A stretch of 64,000 nt of DNA from Rhodospirillales bacterium (lineage in GTDB: Bacteria; Pseudomonadota; Alphaproteobacteria; Rhodospirillales; Shumkoniaceae): assembly GCA_014859895.1 (NCBI GenBank), contig JACZKS010000157.1:20685-84684 (forward strand), read 5' to 3'. The notes beneath the pieces were generated by a model, which was given only the letters and a program-made list of their open reading frames with translations, made no database searches and was not told where the DNA came from. The translations under genes were made by a program, and so were the position numbers. This document shows, in pieces, positions 19,249 to 30,101 of the stretch. Each line of letters begins with the position of its first letter. Within the stretch, counting starts at the first letter, position 1.

Positions 19249-20652
19249 ATGCCGGAGTCCGGAAAGTTCCGTACCGAGTCCGATTCCATGGGAACGGTCA
19301 AGGTTCCCGCCGACCGCTACTGGGGCGCCCAGACGCAGCGCGCCATCGAGAACTTCCGAATCGGCGAGGAACCCATGCCGGCATCGGTGATTCGGGCGCT
19401 GGCCACCGTCAAGAAGGCGGCCGCCCAGGCCAACGTCGAACTGAAGGAATTGCCGGCCGATATCGGCGAAGCCATCGGCAAGGCCGCCGACGAGGTGATC
19501 GAGGGGAAGTTCGCCGGCCATTTCCCCCTGGTGGTCTGGCAGACAGGCTCGGGCACTCAGTCAAACATGAACGTCAACGAGGTGATCGCCAACCGTGCCA
19601 GCGAGATGATGGGCGGCGCGCTCGGCAGCCATGCGCCGGTTCATCCCAACGACCACGTCAACCGCGGCCAGTCCTCGAACGACGCCTTCCCGACGGCCAT
19701 GCACATCGCCGCCGCCGAGCAGATCCACTACCAGTTGCTGGCCGCGCTGCATCAACTCCACGGCATGCTGCTGCGCAAGGCGGACGCCTTTTCCGATATC
19801 GTGAAGATGGGCCGCACCCACACCATGGACGCGGTGCCGATGACCCTGGGCCAGGAATTCTCCGCCTATGCGACGCAGGTCGAAACCGGCATCGCCCGGC
19901 TGCGCGGCTGTCTGCCCCGGCTTTATCAGATCGCCCAGGGCGGCACCGCCATCGGGACCGGACTCAACACCCATCCGCGTTTTGCCGAGGTCTTCACCGA
20001 GAAGGCGGCAACGATCACCGGCCTGCCCTTGGTCTCCGCCCCCAACAAGTTCGAGGCGCTGGCCGCCCACGACACCCTGGTCGAGGTCTCGGGCGCACTC
20101 AATGTGCTGGCCGTCTCGTTGATGAAGATCGCCAACGACATCCGCTTGCTGGCCTCGGGGCCGCGCGGCGGACTGGGTGAATTGGTGCTGCCCGCCAACG
20201 AACCAGGCTCCTCGATCATGCCTGGCAAGGTGAACCCGACCCAGAACGAGGCGCTGACCCAGGTCTGCGCCCAGGTCATGGGCAACCATGTGACGATCAC
20301 CGTGGCCGGCGCCAGCGGCCATTTCGAGCTCAATGTCTTCAAGCCGGTCATCATCTACAACCTGCTGCAATCGATCGGCCTGCTGTCGGACGCCTGTCGC
20401 AGCTTCGCCGACAACTGCGTGTCGGGGATCACCGCCAACGCGCCCAGGCTGCGCCATATGATGGAACAGTCGCTGATGCTTGTGACGGCGCTTTCCCCGC
20501 ACATCGGCTATGACCGCGCCGCCGATATTGCCAAGAAGGCGCACGCCGAGGGAACCACCCTGCGCGACGCCGCCCTCGCCCTGGGCTATGTCAGTTCCGA
20601 AGACTTCGATGCCTGGGTGCGCCCCGAGACCATGCTGGGTCCCAGGGATTGA
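19249..20652 (+). CDS. fumC: Class II fumarate hydratase
   Basis: This 467-residue cofactor-free fumarase belongs to the aspartase/fumarase superfamily. Motifs include [20 protein letters not shown], the substrate loops [18 protein letters not shown] and [39 protein letters not shown] and the signature [15 protein letters not shown]. It hydrates fumarate to malate. The ATG at 19249 has AGGGAGG upstream. Having both this enzyme and the iron-sulfur class I enzyme in one cluster provides an oxygen- and iron-independent backup, as in E. coli. Confidence 0.97.
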   Translation: MPESGKFRTESDSMGTVKVPADRYWGAQTQRAIENFRIGEEPMPASVIRALATVKKAAAQANVELKELPADIGEAIGKAADEVIEGKFAGHFPLVVWQTGSGTQSNMNVNEVIANRASEMMGGALGSHAPVHPNDHVNRGQSSNDAFPTAMHIAAAEQIHYQLLAALHQLHGMLLRKADAFSDIVKMGRTHTMDAVPMTLGQEFSAYATQVETGIARLRGCLPRLYQIAQGGTAIGTGLNTHPRFAEVFTEKAATITGLPLVSAPNKFEALAAHDTLVEVSGALNVLAVSLMKIANDIRLLASGPRGGLGELVLPANEPGSSIMPGKVNPTQNEALTQVCAQVMGNHVTITVAGASGHFELNVFKPVIIYNLLQSIGLLSDACRSFADNCVSGITANAPRLRHMMEQSLMLVTALSPHIGYDRAADIAKKAHAEGTTLRDAALALGYVSSEDFDAWVRPETMLGPRD

Positions 20653-20750
20653 CGTGCCGCCGTGACGGAACTTGCGGCGGTGTTGGCTGGTTACCTACCC
20701 GCGTGTAGCGTGCGCAGCACGAGGTGCCGTTGCGAGGAGGAGAACAGTCG

Positions 20751-21560
20751 ATGAACGACACCTCGGGTTCCGCCATGGCTATGCGCCGCCCGCCGCAAAT
20801 CCCACCGGCCGGGAAGCTGACGTCCCTCTCCTCGGTTTTTCGGCGCGTCAAGGCGGAAATCCGCTCACGCATCGAGGGCGCAAGGCTCCAGCGGAGGGTC
20901 GAGCAAGGCTTCCGGCTGGTTCCCGAACGCGAGTTGGAAATCTGCTACGAGCACGTTATTCGCCGCTTGCAGGCTGAAGCCGGCGGCGAACCGCTGGGCG
21001 ACTATCTGGAGTTCGGGGTCTGCCACGGAGCCTCGATGGCCTGCATGCACCGCGTCGCGGGCGCGCTCGGGCTTCGCGACATCCGTTACGTGGGCTTCGA
21101 TTCGTTCGCCGGGCTGCCGCCCGAAGCCGACGAGCCGGAAGAAGGACCGTGGCGGAGAGGTTACTATCGATCCACCCGCGGCTTCACCGAGCAATTCCTG
21201 ACCGATGCCGGCATCGATTGGAAACGGACGACGCTGATCGAAGGCTGGTTCGACGATACGCTTACCGAGGAGACGCGCCAGCGTCACCACTTGCGAAAGG
21301 CGGGCGTCATCATGATCGATTGCGACCTATACTCGTCGGCGCGTCGCGCCCTCGATTTCTGCGCGCCGCTGATTGTGGAGCGCGCCGTCATTCTGTTCGA
21401 CGACTGGCACGCCGCCAATCTTGCCGCACGAGGGTTGGGGGAAAAACGCGCCTTCGACGAGTTCCTGGCCGCCAATCCCGATTTCGCGGCGGAACGCCTT
21501 GCGGGCTATACGAAGAACGCCGAGGTATTCCTAGTGCGCCGCAGCGCAGGGAGCCGATAA
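20751..21560 (+). CDS. TylF/MycF-type O-methyltransferase family protein
   Basis: This 269-residue protein has a TylF-like SAM-dependent methyltransferase domain from about residue 70. SAM-site sequence is YLEFGVCHGASMACM and the post-motif VGFDSFAGLPPEADEPEEG; metal-binding acidic residues are in MIDCDLYSSARRALDF and ILFDDWHAANLA. The first 70 residues are a basic, Arg-rich region. Relatives methylate macrolide sugars, but many in proteobacteria act on unknown or polysaccharide substrates. Start ATG 20751 follows a strong GAGGAGGAG. It stands alone between fumC and the sulfate transporter. Confidence 0.82.
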   Translation: MNDTSGSAMAMRRPPQIPPAGKLTSLSSVFRRVKAEIRSRIEGARLQRRVEQGFRLVPERELEICYEHVIRRLQAEAGGEPLGDYLEFGVCHGASMACMHRVAGALGLRDIRYVGFDSFAGLPPEADEPEEGPWRRGYYRSTRGFTEQFLTDAGIDWKRTTLIEGWFDDTLTEETRQRHHLRKAGVIMIDCDLYSSARRALDFCAPLIVERAVILFDDWHAANLAARGLGEKRAFDEFLAANPDFAAERLAGYTKNAEVFLVRRSAGSR

Positions 21561-21666
21561 GAGGCTGGGCCGGTACCTTTTTTGATTTGGCGTTTTGCGC
21601 GGGCCGGATCGCCGCCTGCGGTTCCCCAGCGACACTCACAGGCATGCCGACGGCGGCGTAAAACCG

Positions 21667-22749
21667 TCACTCCACATTGGCGACGGCCGGTCTCTCGGCC
21701 GGATAGATGCGGGCGGCCTGGGCGCGAAGGAAGACGGATTGCCCCACCGCCAGTTTCAGTTCGCGGTGGCGGGTTCTGGACAGCAGGGCCTCGACCGGAC
21801 CTTGCACTCCTTCGGCCGCCAGTTCCACCACCGCGACCGGGCCGGCCGCCGCGATATGGCGCACGATCGCCGGCAGCCCTAGCTGGGCCTTGGTGATGTA
21901 GATGGAGATGTCGTGAGGACGGACGTAGGCAACGGCCGACCCCTCGACGACGCCGGGTGAGCGCACGGTCATGAATTCGTCATCGCAGACCACGGCAACA
22001 CCGCCCCGGATCGTGCAGTCGAAGCGGTTCACGTTGCCCAGAAACTCGCAAACGTAGGCGGACGCCGGGTGGTCGTAGACCTCCTGCGGCGAGCCGATCT
22101 GTTCGATCGTCCCGTTGCTCATAACGGCGACCTGGTCGGCCAGTTCGAGCGCCTCGTCCTGATCGTGGGTGACGAACACGCTGGTCAAATGCATCTCCTC
22201 GTGGAGCGCGCGCAGCCAGCGCCGCAGTTCGCGCCGCACTTTGGCGTCGAGCGCCCCGAACGGCTCGTCGAGCAAAAGGACGCTGGGCTCGACGGCCAGT
22301 GAGCGGGCCAGCGCCACCCGCTGGCGCTGGCCACCCGACAACTGGGTGGGATAACGGGCAGCGAAGTTGGTGAGCTGTACGAGGTCGAGCAGGCGCTCGA
22401 CCCGAGCCCTGATGTCGGCCTCGGAAAGGCGCCTCGTCCGCGGCTTGACGCGAAGCCCGAAGGCCACATTCTCGAACACCGTCATGTGGCGAAACAGGGC
22501 GAAATGCTGGAACACGAAACCGACGTTCCGCTCGCGGACGGTTCGCCGGCTGGCGTCGTCGCCATCGAACAGGATGGCGCCGTCGTCGGGAAATTCCAGC
22601 CCGGCGATGATGCGAAGCAGTGTCGTCTTGCCCGAGCCAGACGGCCCCAGCAGCGCCACCAGCTCCCCCGATTCGACCGCCAGGTTGACGGCGCGCAGGG
22701 CGGTAAACCCGCCGAATGTCTTGGTGATGTCCTTGGCTTCGATCCGCAT
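21667..22749 (-). CDS. cysA: CysA, sulfate/thiosulfate ABC importer ATPase
   Basis: This 360-residue ATPase energises sulfate uptake. It shows Walker [18 protein letters not shown], signature and Walker [19 protein letters not shown] ... [19 protein letters not shown], the H-loop [14 protein letters not shown] and a C-terminal TOBE domain (residues about 240-350). It is the last gene of sbp-like, cysT, cysW, cysA. Start ATG 22749 is preferred over upstream in-frame codons that lie inside cysW. A ribosome site GGAAGAAG precedes it. Confidence 0.96.
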   Translation of the reverse strand: MRIEAKDITKTFGGFTALRAVNLAVESGELVALLGPSGSGKTTLLRIIAGLEFPDDGAILFDGDDASRRTVRERNVGFVFQHFALFRHMTVFENVAFGLRVKPRTRRLSEADIRARVERLLDLVQLTNFAARYPTQLSGGQRQRVALARSLAVEPSVLLLDEPFGALDAKVRRELRRWLRALHEEMHLTSVFVTHDQDEALELADQVAVMSNGTIEQIGSPQEVYDHPASAYVCEFLGNVNRFDCTIRGGVAVVCDDEFMTVRSPGVVEGSAVAYVRPHDISIYITKAQLGLPAIVRHIAAAGPVAVVELAAEGVQGPVEALLSRTRHRELKLAVGQSVFLRAQAARIYPAERPAVANVE

Positions 22750-22759
22750 GGGCTTCTTC

Positions 22760-23623
22760 CTACAGGCGGCGCGCCGCCGCCAGCTCGGCGCCATAGCGCC
22801 ACTCCAGCACCGTTTTGAGTACCAGCGTCACCAGAGCCAGCAGCGCCAGCAGCGAGGCAATGGCGAAGGCCGCCGTGAAATTGTATTCGTTGTAAAGAAT
22901 CTCGACATGGAGCGGCATGGTGTTGGTCTCGCCCCGGATGTGGCCGGAAACCACCGAGACCGCCCCGAACTCGCCCATCGCCCGGGCATTGCACAAGAGC
23001 ACGCCATAGATCAAGCCCCACTTGATGTTGGGCAGCGTCACCCGCCGGAAGGTCTGCCAGCCGCCGGCCCCCAGGGACAGGGCAGCCTCCTCTTCCTCGT
23101 TGCCCTGCTCCTGCATGAGTGGGATCAACTCGCGGGCGACGAACGGGAAAGTGACGAAGATCGTCGCGATGACAATGCCCGGCACCGCGAATATGATCTC
23201 GACGTCGTTGGCAACGAGCCACGGGCCGAACCATCCGTGCGCTCCGAACAGCAGAACGTAGATCAGGCCGGCGATCACCGGGGACACTGAGAACGGCAGG
23301 TCGATGAAGGTGATCAGCAGGCTCTTGCCGGCAAAGTCGAACTTGGCAATGGCCCAGGCCGCGGCGACGCCGAAGACGATGTTGAGCGGCACCGAAATGG
23401 CCGCCGTGATCAGGGTCAGGCGGATGGCAGCGAGGGCGTCCGGCTCGGTGAACGCCTCGACGTAGGCGCCGATCCCGCCGCGCAACGCCTCGGCGAAGAC
23501 GACGAACAGCGGCAACATCAGGAACAAGCCGAGAAAGACCAGTGCCAGCGCGATCAATGCCAGCCGCACCCAGAGGGGCTCGGAGATGACGGAATTGACG
23601 TGGGGCCTGGAGGTCGCAACCAT
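22760..23623 (-). CDS. cysW: CysW, sulfate/thiosulfate ABC importer permease
   Basis: This 287-residue inner-membrane permease has about six helices. The ABC EAA loop is [29 protein letters not shown], longer than I quote in one piece but with the EAA-G-LPNI pattern clear at about residues 200-228. [13 protein letters not shown] and [18 protein letters not shown] are CysW-specific. It pairs with CysT to form the channel. The start is 10 bp after the cysT stop. Confidence 0.96.
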   Translation of the reverse strand: MVATSRPHVNSVISEPLWVRLALIALALVFLGLFLMLPLFVVFAEALRGGIGAYVEAFTEPDALAAIRLTLITAAISVPLNIVFGVAAAWAIAKFDFAGKSLLITFIDLPFSVSPVIAGLIYVLLFGAHGWFGPWLVANDVEIIFAVPGIVIATIFVTFPFVARELIPLMQEQGNEEEEAALSLGAGGWQTFRRVTLPNIKWGLIYGVLLCNARAMGEFGAVSVVSGHIRGETNTMPLHVEILYNEYNFTAAFAIASLLALLALVTLVLKTVLEWRYGAELAAARRL

Positions 23624-23632
23624 CTCTCGGAC

Positions 23633-24475
23633 CTATAAGTAGCGGGCACGATTCCAGCGTTGCAGCAGGTTGATGACGAAGAGGAGGACAAACGACACCA
23701 GCAGCATGAAAGCCGCGATGGCGGTGGCTCCGGCGTAATCGTACTGCTCCAGCTTGATGACGATGAGCAGCGGCGCGATCTCGGAAACCATCGGCAGGTT
23801 GCCGGCGATGAAGATCACCGAGCCGTACTCGCCGATGCCACGCGCGAAGGCCAAAGCGAAGCCGGTGAGGATGGCCGGGAACACCGCAGGCAGAATCACC
23901 CGCCGGAAGGTCTGCAGCCGCCCGGCACCCAGGCTGGCCGCCGCCTCCTCCACCTCGGCGTCGATGTCCTGCAACACCGGCTGGACGGTGCGCACGACGA
24001 AGGGCAGGCCGATGAAAACGAGGGCAATGACGATACCCAGCGGTGTGAAGGCGACCTTGATGCCGAGCGGGGCCAGCAGGGCGCCAATCCAACCATTTTC
24101 GGCATAAAGCGCGGTCAGCGTGATGCCCGCTACCGCGGTGGGGAGCGCGAACGGCAGGTCGATCAGCGCATCGACGATCCGCTTGCCGGGAAAGCGATAG
24201 CGCACCATCACCCAGGCAACCAGCAGCCCGAAAACGGCATTGGCGGCGGCCGCGAAGAAGGCGGCGCCGAAGCTGAGGCGGTAGGCGGCGACCGCGCGCG
24301 GCGCCAGAGCCGCCTGCCAGAAGCCTTGCCAGCCCAGCCCGGTCGACTTCAGAAAAAGGCCGCACAGTGGGACCAGAACGATTAGGCTTAGGTAGAACAC
24401 GCTGATCCCCACCGTCAGCCCGAAGCCGGGCAGGACACTGGGCCGCCTGAACCATGCCGGGGAAGCCGCCCGCAT
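23633..24475 (-). CDS. cysT: CysT (CysU), sulfate/thiosulfate ABC importer permease
   Basis: This 280-residue inner-membrane permease has about six helices. The EAA loop reads [20 protein letters not shown] with [14 protein letters not shown] after it. The region [20 protein letters not shown] and [15 protein letters not shown] are typical of the family, and [20 protein letters not shown] is the CysT counterpart of the CysW loop. It is encoded between the binding protein and cysW with 9-bp spacings on both sides. Confidence 0.96.
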   Translation of the reverse strand: MRAASPAWFRRPSVLPGFGLTVGISVFYLSLIVLVPLCGLFLKSTGLGWQGFWQAALAPRAVAAYRLSFGAAFFAAAANAVFGLLVAWVMVRYRFPGKRIVDALIDLPFALPTAVAGITLTALYAENGWIGALLAPLGIKVAFTPLGIVIALVFIGLPFVVRTVQPVLQDIDAEVEEAAASLGAGRLQTFRRVILPAVFPAILTGFALAFARGIGEYGSVIFIAGNLPMVSEIAPLLIVIKLEQYDYAGATAIAAFMLLVSFVLLFVINLLQRWNRARYL

Positions 24476-24484
24476 GGCCGCCGC

Positions 24485-25507
24485 CTATCGGTTCGGCTGA
24501 TAAAGCTGGTCGAACACCCCGCCGTCGGCGAAGTGCACGGCCTGAGCCTTCCGCCATCCCCCCAACGAATCGATGGTGAAGAGATCGACCTTGGGAAACC
24601 GTGCCACGTCGGCGGGATCGGCATGCTCGGGCAAAACCGGCCGATAGTAGTGCTTGGCCGCCAACCGCTGGCCTTCCGGCGCGTAAAGGTACTCCAGATA
24701 GGCCTGGGCGATCTTGAGCGTACCGTGCTTCTTCGCATTGCCCTCGACCACGGTGACCGACGGCTCGGCCAATATGCTGACCGAGGGCACGACAATCTCG
24801 AACTTGTCTGGCCCCAGTTCGTTGATGGCGAGGAAGGCCTCGTTCTCCCAGGCCAGCAGCACGTCGCCGATGCCACGCCGCACGAAGGTCGTGGTCGCCC
24901 CCCGGGCCCCGGTGTCGAGGATCGGCACATTGCGGAAGATCGCCGCCACGAAATCGCGCGCCTTGGCCTCGTCGCCGCCCCACGTGCGCAGCGCATAGCC
25001 CCAGGCCGCCAGATAGTTCCAACGGGCGCCGCCCGAGGTCTTCGGATTGGGGGTAATGACCTGTATTCCCGGCTTGGCTAGGTCGTCCCAATCGCAAATA
25101 CCCTTGGGATTGCCCTTGTGTACCAGGAAAACGATGGTCGAGGTGTAGGGCGCGCTGTTGTGGGGTAGACGGGTCTGCCAGTCGGCGGGGATCAATTCCG
25201 TCTTTTCGGCGATGACGTCAATGTCATAGGCCAGCGCCAGGGTCACGACGTCGGCGGCCAGCCCGTCGATGACTGCGCGGGCCTGCTTGCCGGCCCCGCC
25301 GTGCGACATCCGCACGGCGACGACTTCGCCTGTCCTGGCTTTCCAGTCCTCGATGAACGCCTTGTTGAAACTCCGGTACAGTTCACGCGTCGGATCGTAG
25401 GAAACGTTGAGGATGTCGGTGCCGGCCGATGCGCTTGTCGATGCCATCGCCGACAGCACCAGACCAACGGCGGCGAAACGCAGCCCAACTCCCAGGTTCA
25501 AAAACAT
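24485..25507 (-). CDS. Periplasmic sulfate-binding protein (Sbp/CysP family)
   Basis: This 340-residue protein has an N-terminal signal peptide ([20 protein letters not shown], cleavage near ASAG at about residue 32) and the sulfate-binding protein core: [79 protein letters not shown] and [20 protein letters not shown]. It captures sulfate or thiosulfate and feeds CysTWA. Sbp and CysP cannot be told apart here. Start ATG 25507 follows GAGGAGG; the next upstream in-frame start lacks one. Confidence 0.95.
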   Translation of the reverse strand: MFLNLGVGLRFAAVGLVLSAMASTSASAGTDILNVSYDPTRELYRSFNKAFIEDWKARTGEVVAVRMSHGGAGKQARAVIDGLAADVVTLALAYDIDVIAEKTELIPADWQTRLPHNSAPYTSTIVFLVHKGNPKGICDWDDLAKPGIQVITPNPKTSGGARWNYLAAWGYALRTWGGDEAKARDFVAAIFRNVPILDTGARGATTTFVRRGIGDVLLAWENEAFLAINELGPDKFEIVVPSVSILAEPSVTVVEGNAKKHGTLKIAQAYLEYLYAPEGQRLAAKHYYRPVLPEHADPADVARFPKVDLFTIDSLGGWRKAQAVHFADGGVFDQLYQPNR

Positions 25508-25981
25508 GCGAGGCCTCCTCTCTATCGCCACGACAAGCACGTCGATGGAGAGGGCCGGTCTAGGATGAACTCCGCAAGCAACCGTTGATCATGACGTTCT
25601 CCCGCCGCCACCTTTCGGACGCTCCCCGACTGCTTACCTTCCCCGGCAACCGCGTCATTTTTGCAGTATGATACAGTAAATTGGCGATGCATGCAAGTTT
25701 TTGCATCAATTGACAAGTTAAAATGCATATAAACTTCATATATTATAGACGACATGACGGAAAAATAAAATTATTGGAAGAACTTAGACGATTAATTGCA
25801 ATTCATTACTATTTATTTTTCGATGCTCAGTAGCCACAACCTGCCGACAGTATTTCAGCCCGAGAAACGGTTGTTCGATCTTGGAAATGGCGCCGCGCAT
25901 CAGAGACCCTTGGCTTTCGGGTCTCCGATGCGCTACCAACGTGAGGAAAGAAACACCGCCGCCGCGAGGATCTACCGTTCC
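25508..25981. other. AT-rich intergenic region between divergent sbp-like and tfoX-like genes
   Basis: About 470 bp without a gene I accept. Positions 25660-25850 are markedly AT-rich compared with the rest of the window. A dyad GATGCA-N10-TGCATC occupies 25686-25707, a possible operator for the sulfate operon. I see no clear CysB box, and the -35/-10 elements cannot be assigned with confidence. Readings in frame with the TfoX-like gene extend to 25796 but lack family similarity. Confidence 0.5.
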
Positions 25982-26335
25982 ATGGTGCTGAGTCCCGAGT
26001 TCCGCGACTACGTGCTGGAGATGCTGGAACCGCTGGGTGGAGTGACGGCGCGCCGGATGTTCGGCGGCGCCGGCCTCTATCGGGACGGCACCATCTTCGC
26101 GCTGATCGCCGACGACATCCTCTATTTCAAGGTCGACGACGCCAACCGCGCCGATTACGAGACGGCCGGCACCGGCCCCTTCCGTCCCTTTGAGGACAAG
26201 CCCTTTACTATGCCGTACTGGGAAGTCCCCGCCGATATCCTCGAAGACTCTCAGGAAATCTGCGCCTGGGCGGCCAAGGCATGGGAAGCCGGGAGGCGGG
26301 CAGGTTCGGCCAAGCCGAAGCGGGGCCACCGATGA
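25982..26335 (+). CDS. TfoX N-terminal-domain protein
   Basis: This 117-residue protein matches the TfoX N-terminal domain (PF04993): LSPEFRDYVLEMLEPLGGVT, ARRMFGGAGLYRDGTIFALI, ADDILYFKVDDANRADYE and MPYWEVPADILEDSQEICAW. TfoX/Sxy proteins modulate competence in gammaproteobacteria through an added C-terminal domain, which is absent here; stand-alone N-domains have no established function. The start at 25982 is chosen because family similarity begins there, with GAGGA upstream. Its stop overlaps the next ATG as ATGA. Confidence 0.85.
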   Translation: MVLSPEFRDYVLEMLEPLGGVTARRMFGGAGLYRDGTIFALIADDILYFKVDDANRADYETAGTGPFRPFEDKPFTMPYWEVPADILEDSQEICAWAAKAWEAGRRAGSAKPKRGHR

Positions 26336-26574
26336 GCGAGCCCAGCGCCATCCGCAAGCGCTCGGTCGTCATCGCCGGCCATGCCACCAGCGTATCGGTC
26401 GAGCCCGAATTCTGGGAGGCACTGCGCGAGATCGCCGCGGGGCGTGCGGTTTCAATTACCCAACTGATCGCCGCGATCGACGACACGCGCACCGGCAACC
26501 TGTCCAGCGCAATTCGTCTTTTCGTGCTGGCCGATCTGCGCGCCCGCACGGCTCGCGACGCCGGGACCGACTAG
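26332..26574 (+). CDS. Ribbon-helix-helix domain protein (RHH_4 type)
   Basis: This 80-residue protein carries the RHH_4 pattern: AIRKRSVVIAGHATSVSVEP, EFWEALREIAAGRAVSITQL and IAAIDDTRTGNLSSAIRLFV. The beta-strand and two helices form a small DNA-binding dimer in related proteins, so it is probably a transcription factor, target unknown. It is translationally coupled to the TfoX-like gene and ends 8 bp before the convergent AsmA gene. Confidence 0.87.
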   Translation: MSEPSAIRKRSVVIAGHATSVSVEPEFWEALREIAAGRAVSITQLIAAIDDTRTGNLSSAIRLFVLADLRARTARDAGTD

Positions 26575-26582
26575 CCAAGGCC

Positions 26583-29500
26583 TCAGTCGGCGCCCGGAAT
26601 CAGCTTGCGCAGGATTTTGCTGGGCGCGGAGTTTTGGAGGATCGCCCCCGGGATGCTAAGGGCCTTGCCCGGCAGTTTGGCGACGTCGAGCACGACGTTG
26701 GGCTGGTCGATGTCGCCCTCGATGCGCAGCGGCAGGCCGACGCCGACACCGGTCGTTCCCGAAAAGAGCTTGGCAAACACATTCTGGGAAAGCTGAATGT
26801 CGCCTTCGATCTTCATCGTCCATTTGGGGAGGTCGACGGTCCCCTTGCCCTTGCCGTCCCCGACGGAGGAAACGAAGCGCAGGTCTTCCGAGCGCGCGAT
26901 CCCGCGGTCGATCTTGAAGGAGGCCGAGATGTCGGCCAATCCTTCCGGCCGCTGATCGCCGCCGACCACCAAGCCACCCAATTCATTGAGGCCGGTGAGC
27001 AAGGCGGCGATGGGGCCGCGCGGCTTGCCCGCCTCCCCGGTCAACGCGGCTTTCTTGACCTCGAAGGAGCCGTCGCCCTTGAGGCCGGAAACCAGTGCGG
27101 CGACGCTGGCGCCCGAGGAACTGACCGCCGTGTTGAACGCGATGTCGCCGGTCGCCTGCCGCTTGCCCTCCAGTTCCTGCTGGGCCGTGCCGAAATCGCC
27201 CCCGGCCAGCGACAATGTGCCGTCGAGGACCGGCTCGGGACCCGCCTTGACCGTAATGTCGCCCTTGAGCGCACCGCCGAACAGGATGCCGGTCAGCGAC
27301 GGGATGCGCAGCACGCCTTCGGTCACGGTGGTGTCGGCGGCTATGTCGCGCACGGTGATGCCGTCATAGACGATGGCCTCCCCGGCGACCTTAAGATCGG
27401 CATCGAAGGCGTCGAGGACGGCAAGGTCGAGCGGTGCCGTCGACCACGGGCCATTTCTGGCCGCCACCTGCCACAGGCGCGGCGCCTCGCCGCTTGGCAC
27501 CTTCGTCGGAACCCAGGCCGCAGGGATGACCTGCGGAACCAGCGACGCCGACCGCGGGGCCGGCAGGAAGGGATCGATGACGACGCGCCCAGCCTTGAGG
27601 TCACCAGTCAGGCGTGGCCGCGGCCCGGCCAGATCGACGTTGAGCGTGCCGGCCAGGGTGGCCGGCCCGATGTTGCCGTCGAGTTGTGAAAGGGCGATCT
27701 GCCTGGTGTCCGCCTTGACCGTGGCCGACAAGCCGACCTCGCCCGGCCGGCCGGCCGGCCTGTAATCGACCCCGAACAGCCGAAGCAGCCGCGCAAAATC
27801 ACCGTGGCGGACCTTGACGTCGCCGGCGAACAGCGATTCCACCGGCAGCACCGACAACCGCCCCTTGATCTCGATCGCCGCCTCGGGCGTCTTGGCCAGG
27901 AGATCTACCTGCGGGCGCAGGAGCGACCCTTCGATGTCGCCGGTCATCTCGACGACGCCGAGGTCGCGGGTCGATACCGGCGCCGGGGTCTCCAGCAGGC
28001 GGCTGAACCGGTCGACATCGATGCCGCGCGCCTCGAAGTGACCATTCTTCAACGACGGCACCAGGTTTAGGCCGGACAGCGTACCCGACAGCGAGGCCGA
28101 GGCGCCGGCCAGATCGTCGACGGCGATCTTGCGCAGTTCCAGTTTGCCGCCGAACAGCGTTCCGTCGAAGACAAGGCCGCTGACCGGAACCTGGCGATAG
28201 GTCAGCCGATCAACCTGGAGCTTGAGATTGGCGTCGAAGCGGTTGAGGAAGTCGGGAAGGGCGAGGCTTGGCTGCGGCTGGGCCGCCTGCGAGCCGGTGG
28301 CAGGTTTCGGTTGCGGCGCCGCCGCGGCGGCCGACGACGCCCCGTTTGAAGGCAGGTAGCCGTCCAGATTCAGACGGTCGACCGCGAAACTGGCGCCGAA
28401 GGACGGACGCTGGCGCAAAGCCAGAGTGATGCCGCCGGTGATGCGCGAGGAATCCACCACCATGTCCAGATTCAACCCCTGCACCTGTTGGGGATCGGCC
28501 ACGATGCGGCCCTTGACGGTCGCCTTGCGCAGGCGGTCGGAAGCGACGCCCGTGATCTCGCCGCCCAGCCACGCCACGATGCGGCGCAGGTCGCTGACCT
28601 TGGCGTCCAGAGTGCCGTCGAACTTCGGCGCGCCGTCTTGGGCGGTCAGGAACCCGGTCATGAACAGATCGGAGCCGCCCGGCAGCTGCGCCGTGAATTG
28701 GCTGAGCGTGACCTCGCCCCCGTGCAGATCGGCGGTCGCCCGCGCGTCGCTGATGATGTTGCCCCGATAGCTGATGGTGTCCGCCGTCAACTCGACGGTG
28801 CCGTTGATGTTCTGGGGAAGAACGAACGCCGGCTTGGCGGGCGGCACTGCATCCGGTTTGGCCACCTTACCGGCGGCCATGTCCGGCGCCGCATCCGGAT
28901 CGCCGGCAGGGGAGGCGGGCGGCTTGGGTTCCGGGGCCGCAAGCAGGGCGTCAAGATCGACCTTCGGCACCGTCAGCCTAGTCGCAAAACTTATCGGGCT
29001 TGCGGCCAGGTTTGCTGTCAGTTCGCCTTCTGCCCGCAGCGCCCCCATCGACACCGCCAGACGCTTGACCGACAGATCCCTGGTCGACACGGTAACATCG
29101 CCGCTGGCGCCAAAGGCCTGCGCGAAAAACGCCTCGGGCGTTCCGCCGCCGACCGCCGCCAGGAATCCTGACAGCATCTTGCCGTTGGCAACGACCTTGC
29201 CCTTGAACTTGGGCGCCTCGGCCAACTCGACGATGGCGCCCGAGATATCCACCCTGGCGTCGCCCAGTTCGGCAATGATGGCCATGTTGAGGGGAACCGT
29301 CTGTTCGTTGATGACCCGGCCGACGGCCACCTCGTAGCCCAAAGGGATTCCCCGGAAGTCCAGACGGCCGACGCTGTCGAACGGACCGGTCAGCGACTCG
29401 GCACTCAACTTCGCGTCGACGTGCTCGATCCGCTCGACGGTTCCCGAGCGGGCGTCGCGATAAATGATGGTGCCGTTTTCAATGTGGAACCCGTCCAGCC

Positions 29501-29969
29501 GGATGGCGGTTCCGCCCCCCGCCTCCCCGCCCCCGAAGCCGGGCAGCGGCGTGCTGGTCGAGCCATCGTTCTCGGCTCGGACGGATACGAATTCCCAGTT
29601 CACCCGCCCGTCGGCCAGACGTTCCAGTTCGATGATGGGGTCGACCAGCTTGACGGTTTCCACCTGGATGTTGCCGCCCAACAGGGGGCCCAGCGCAACC
29701 CGCACTTCCACCGATTTGAGGCGAACCATCTCGGCGGCGCTGGCCCCTTTTAAATTGGCCATGCGGACATTGTTGGCGATCACGGCCGGCGCCGGCAGAA
29801 TAGCGATGTGAATGTCGCCGCCAATGACGACGTCGCGCCCGGTCAAGCCCCTAAGGTGCGCCTGGATGGTTCCCTTGTAATCGTTCCAGTCGACGACCCC
29901 AGGCAGCACGACGACCGCAATCGCCAGGATCGCCACCAGACCGAGAACGATGCCAAGGAGTTTTTTCAC
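26583..29969 (-). CDS. AsmA-family protein, large
   Basis: This roughly 1128-residue protein has an N-terminal membrane anchor (VKKLLGIVLGLVAILAIAVV) followed by the AsmA start VDWNDYKGTIQAHLRGLTGR and IHIAILPAPAVIANNVRMAN. The remainder is long repetitive beta-rich sequence ending in the AsmA_2 segment (ADISASFKIDRGIARSEDLR, KGTVDLPKWTMKIEGDIQLS). Family members are periplasmic, bridge-like proteins linked to lipid transport and outer-membrane assembly. A GTG at 29969 is the likely start, preceded by GGTGGGA; the ATG at 30071 would add a non-hydrophobic tail. Proline/alanine linkers lie near residues 370-400 and 570-590. Confidence 0.9.
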   Translation of the reverse strand: MKKLLGIVLGLVAILAIAVVVLPGVVDWNDYKGTIQAHLRGLTGRDVVIGGDIHIAILPAPAVIANNVRMANLKGASAAEMVRLKSVEVRVALGPLLGGNIQVETVKLVDPIIELERLADGRVNWEFVSVRAENDGSTSTPLPGFGGGEAGGGTAIRLDGFHIENGTIIYRDARSGTVERIEHVDAKLSAESLTGPFDSVGRLDFRGIPLGYEVAVGRVINEQTVPLNMAIIAELGDARVDISGAIVELAEAPKFKGKVVANGKMLSGFLAAVGGGTPEAFFAQAFGASGDVTVSTRDLSVKRLAVSMGALRAEGELTANLAASPISFATRLTVPKVDLDALLAAPEPKPPASPAGDPDAAPDMAAGKVAKPDAVPPAKPAFVLPQNINGTVELTADTISYRGNIISDARATADLHGGEVTLSQFTAQLPGGSDLFMTGFLTAQDGAPKFDGTLDAKVSDLRRIVAWLGGEITGVASDRLRKATVKGRIVADPQQVQGLNLDMVVDSSRITGGITLALRQRPSFGASFAVDRLNLDGYLPSNGASSAAAAAPQPKPATGSQAAQPQPSLALPDFLNRFDANLKLQVDRLTYRQVPVSGLVFDGTLFGGKLELRKIAVDDLAGASASLSGTLSGLNLVPSLKNGHFEARGIDVDRFSRLLETPAPVSTRDLGVVEMTGDIEGSLLRPQVDLLAKTPEAAIEIKGRLSVLPVESLFAGDVKVRHGDFARLLRLFGVDYRPAGRPGEVGLSATVKADTRQIALSQLDGNIGPATLAGTLNVDLAGPRPRLTGDLKAGRVVIDPFLPAPRSASLVPQVIPAAWVPTKVPSGEAPRLWQVAARNGPWSTAPLDLAVLDAFDADLKVAGEAIVYDGITVRDIAADTTVTEGVLRIPSLTGILFGGALKGDITVKAGPEPVLDGTLSLAGGDFGTAQQELEGKRQATGDIAFNTAVSSSGASVAALVSGLKGDGSFEVKKAALTGEAGKPRGPIAALLTGLNELGGLVVGGDQRPEGLADISASFKIDRGIARSEDLRFVSSVGDGKGKGTVDLPKWTMKIEGDIQLSQNVFAKLFSGTTGVGVGLPLRIEGDIDQPNVVLDVAKLPGKALSIPGAILQNSAPSKILRKLIPGAD

Positions 29970-30101
29970 CCGCGCAGTCCCACCGCCAACAATTAAAGGA
30001 ACTGACCGCACCCCCACCCGATCGGCCAGATCAACTCCTCGAATAGTAGAGAGTTCCTCCCCTCCGGGCAAACCGAACCGCGCGGACTCGACGGCCCTTT
30101 C

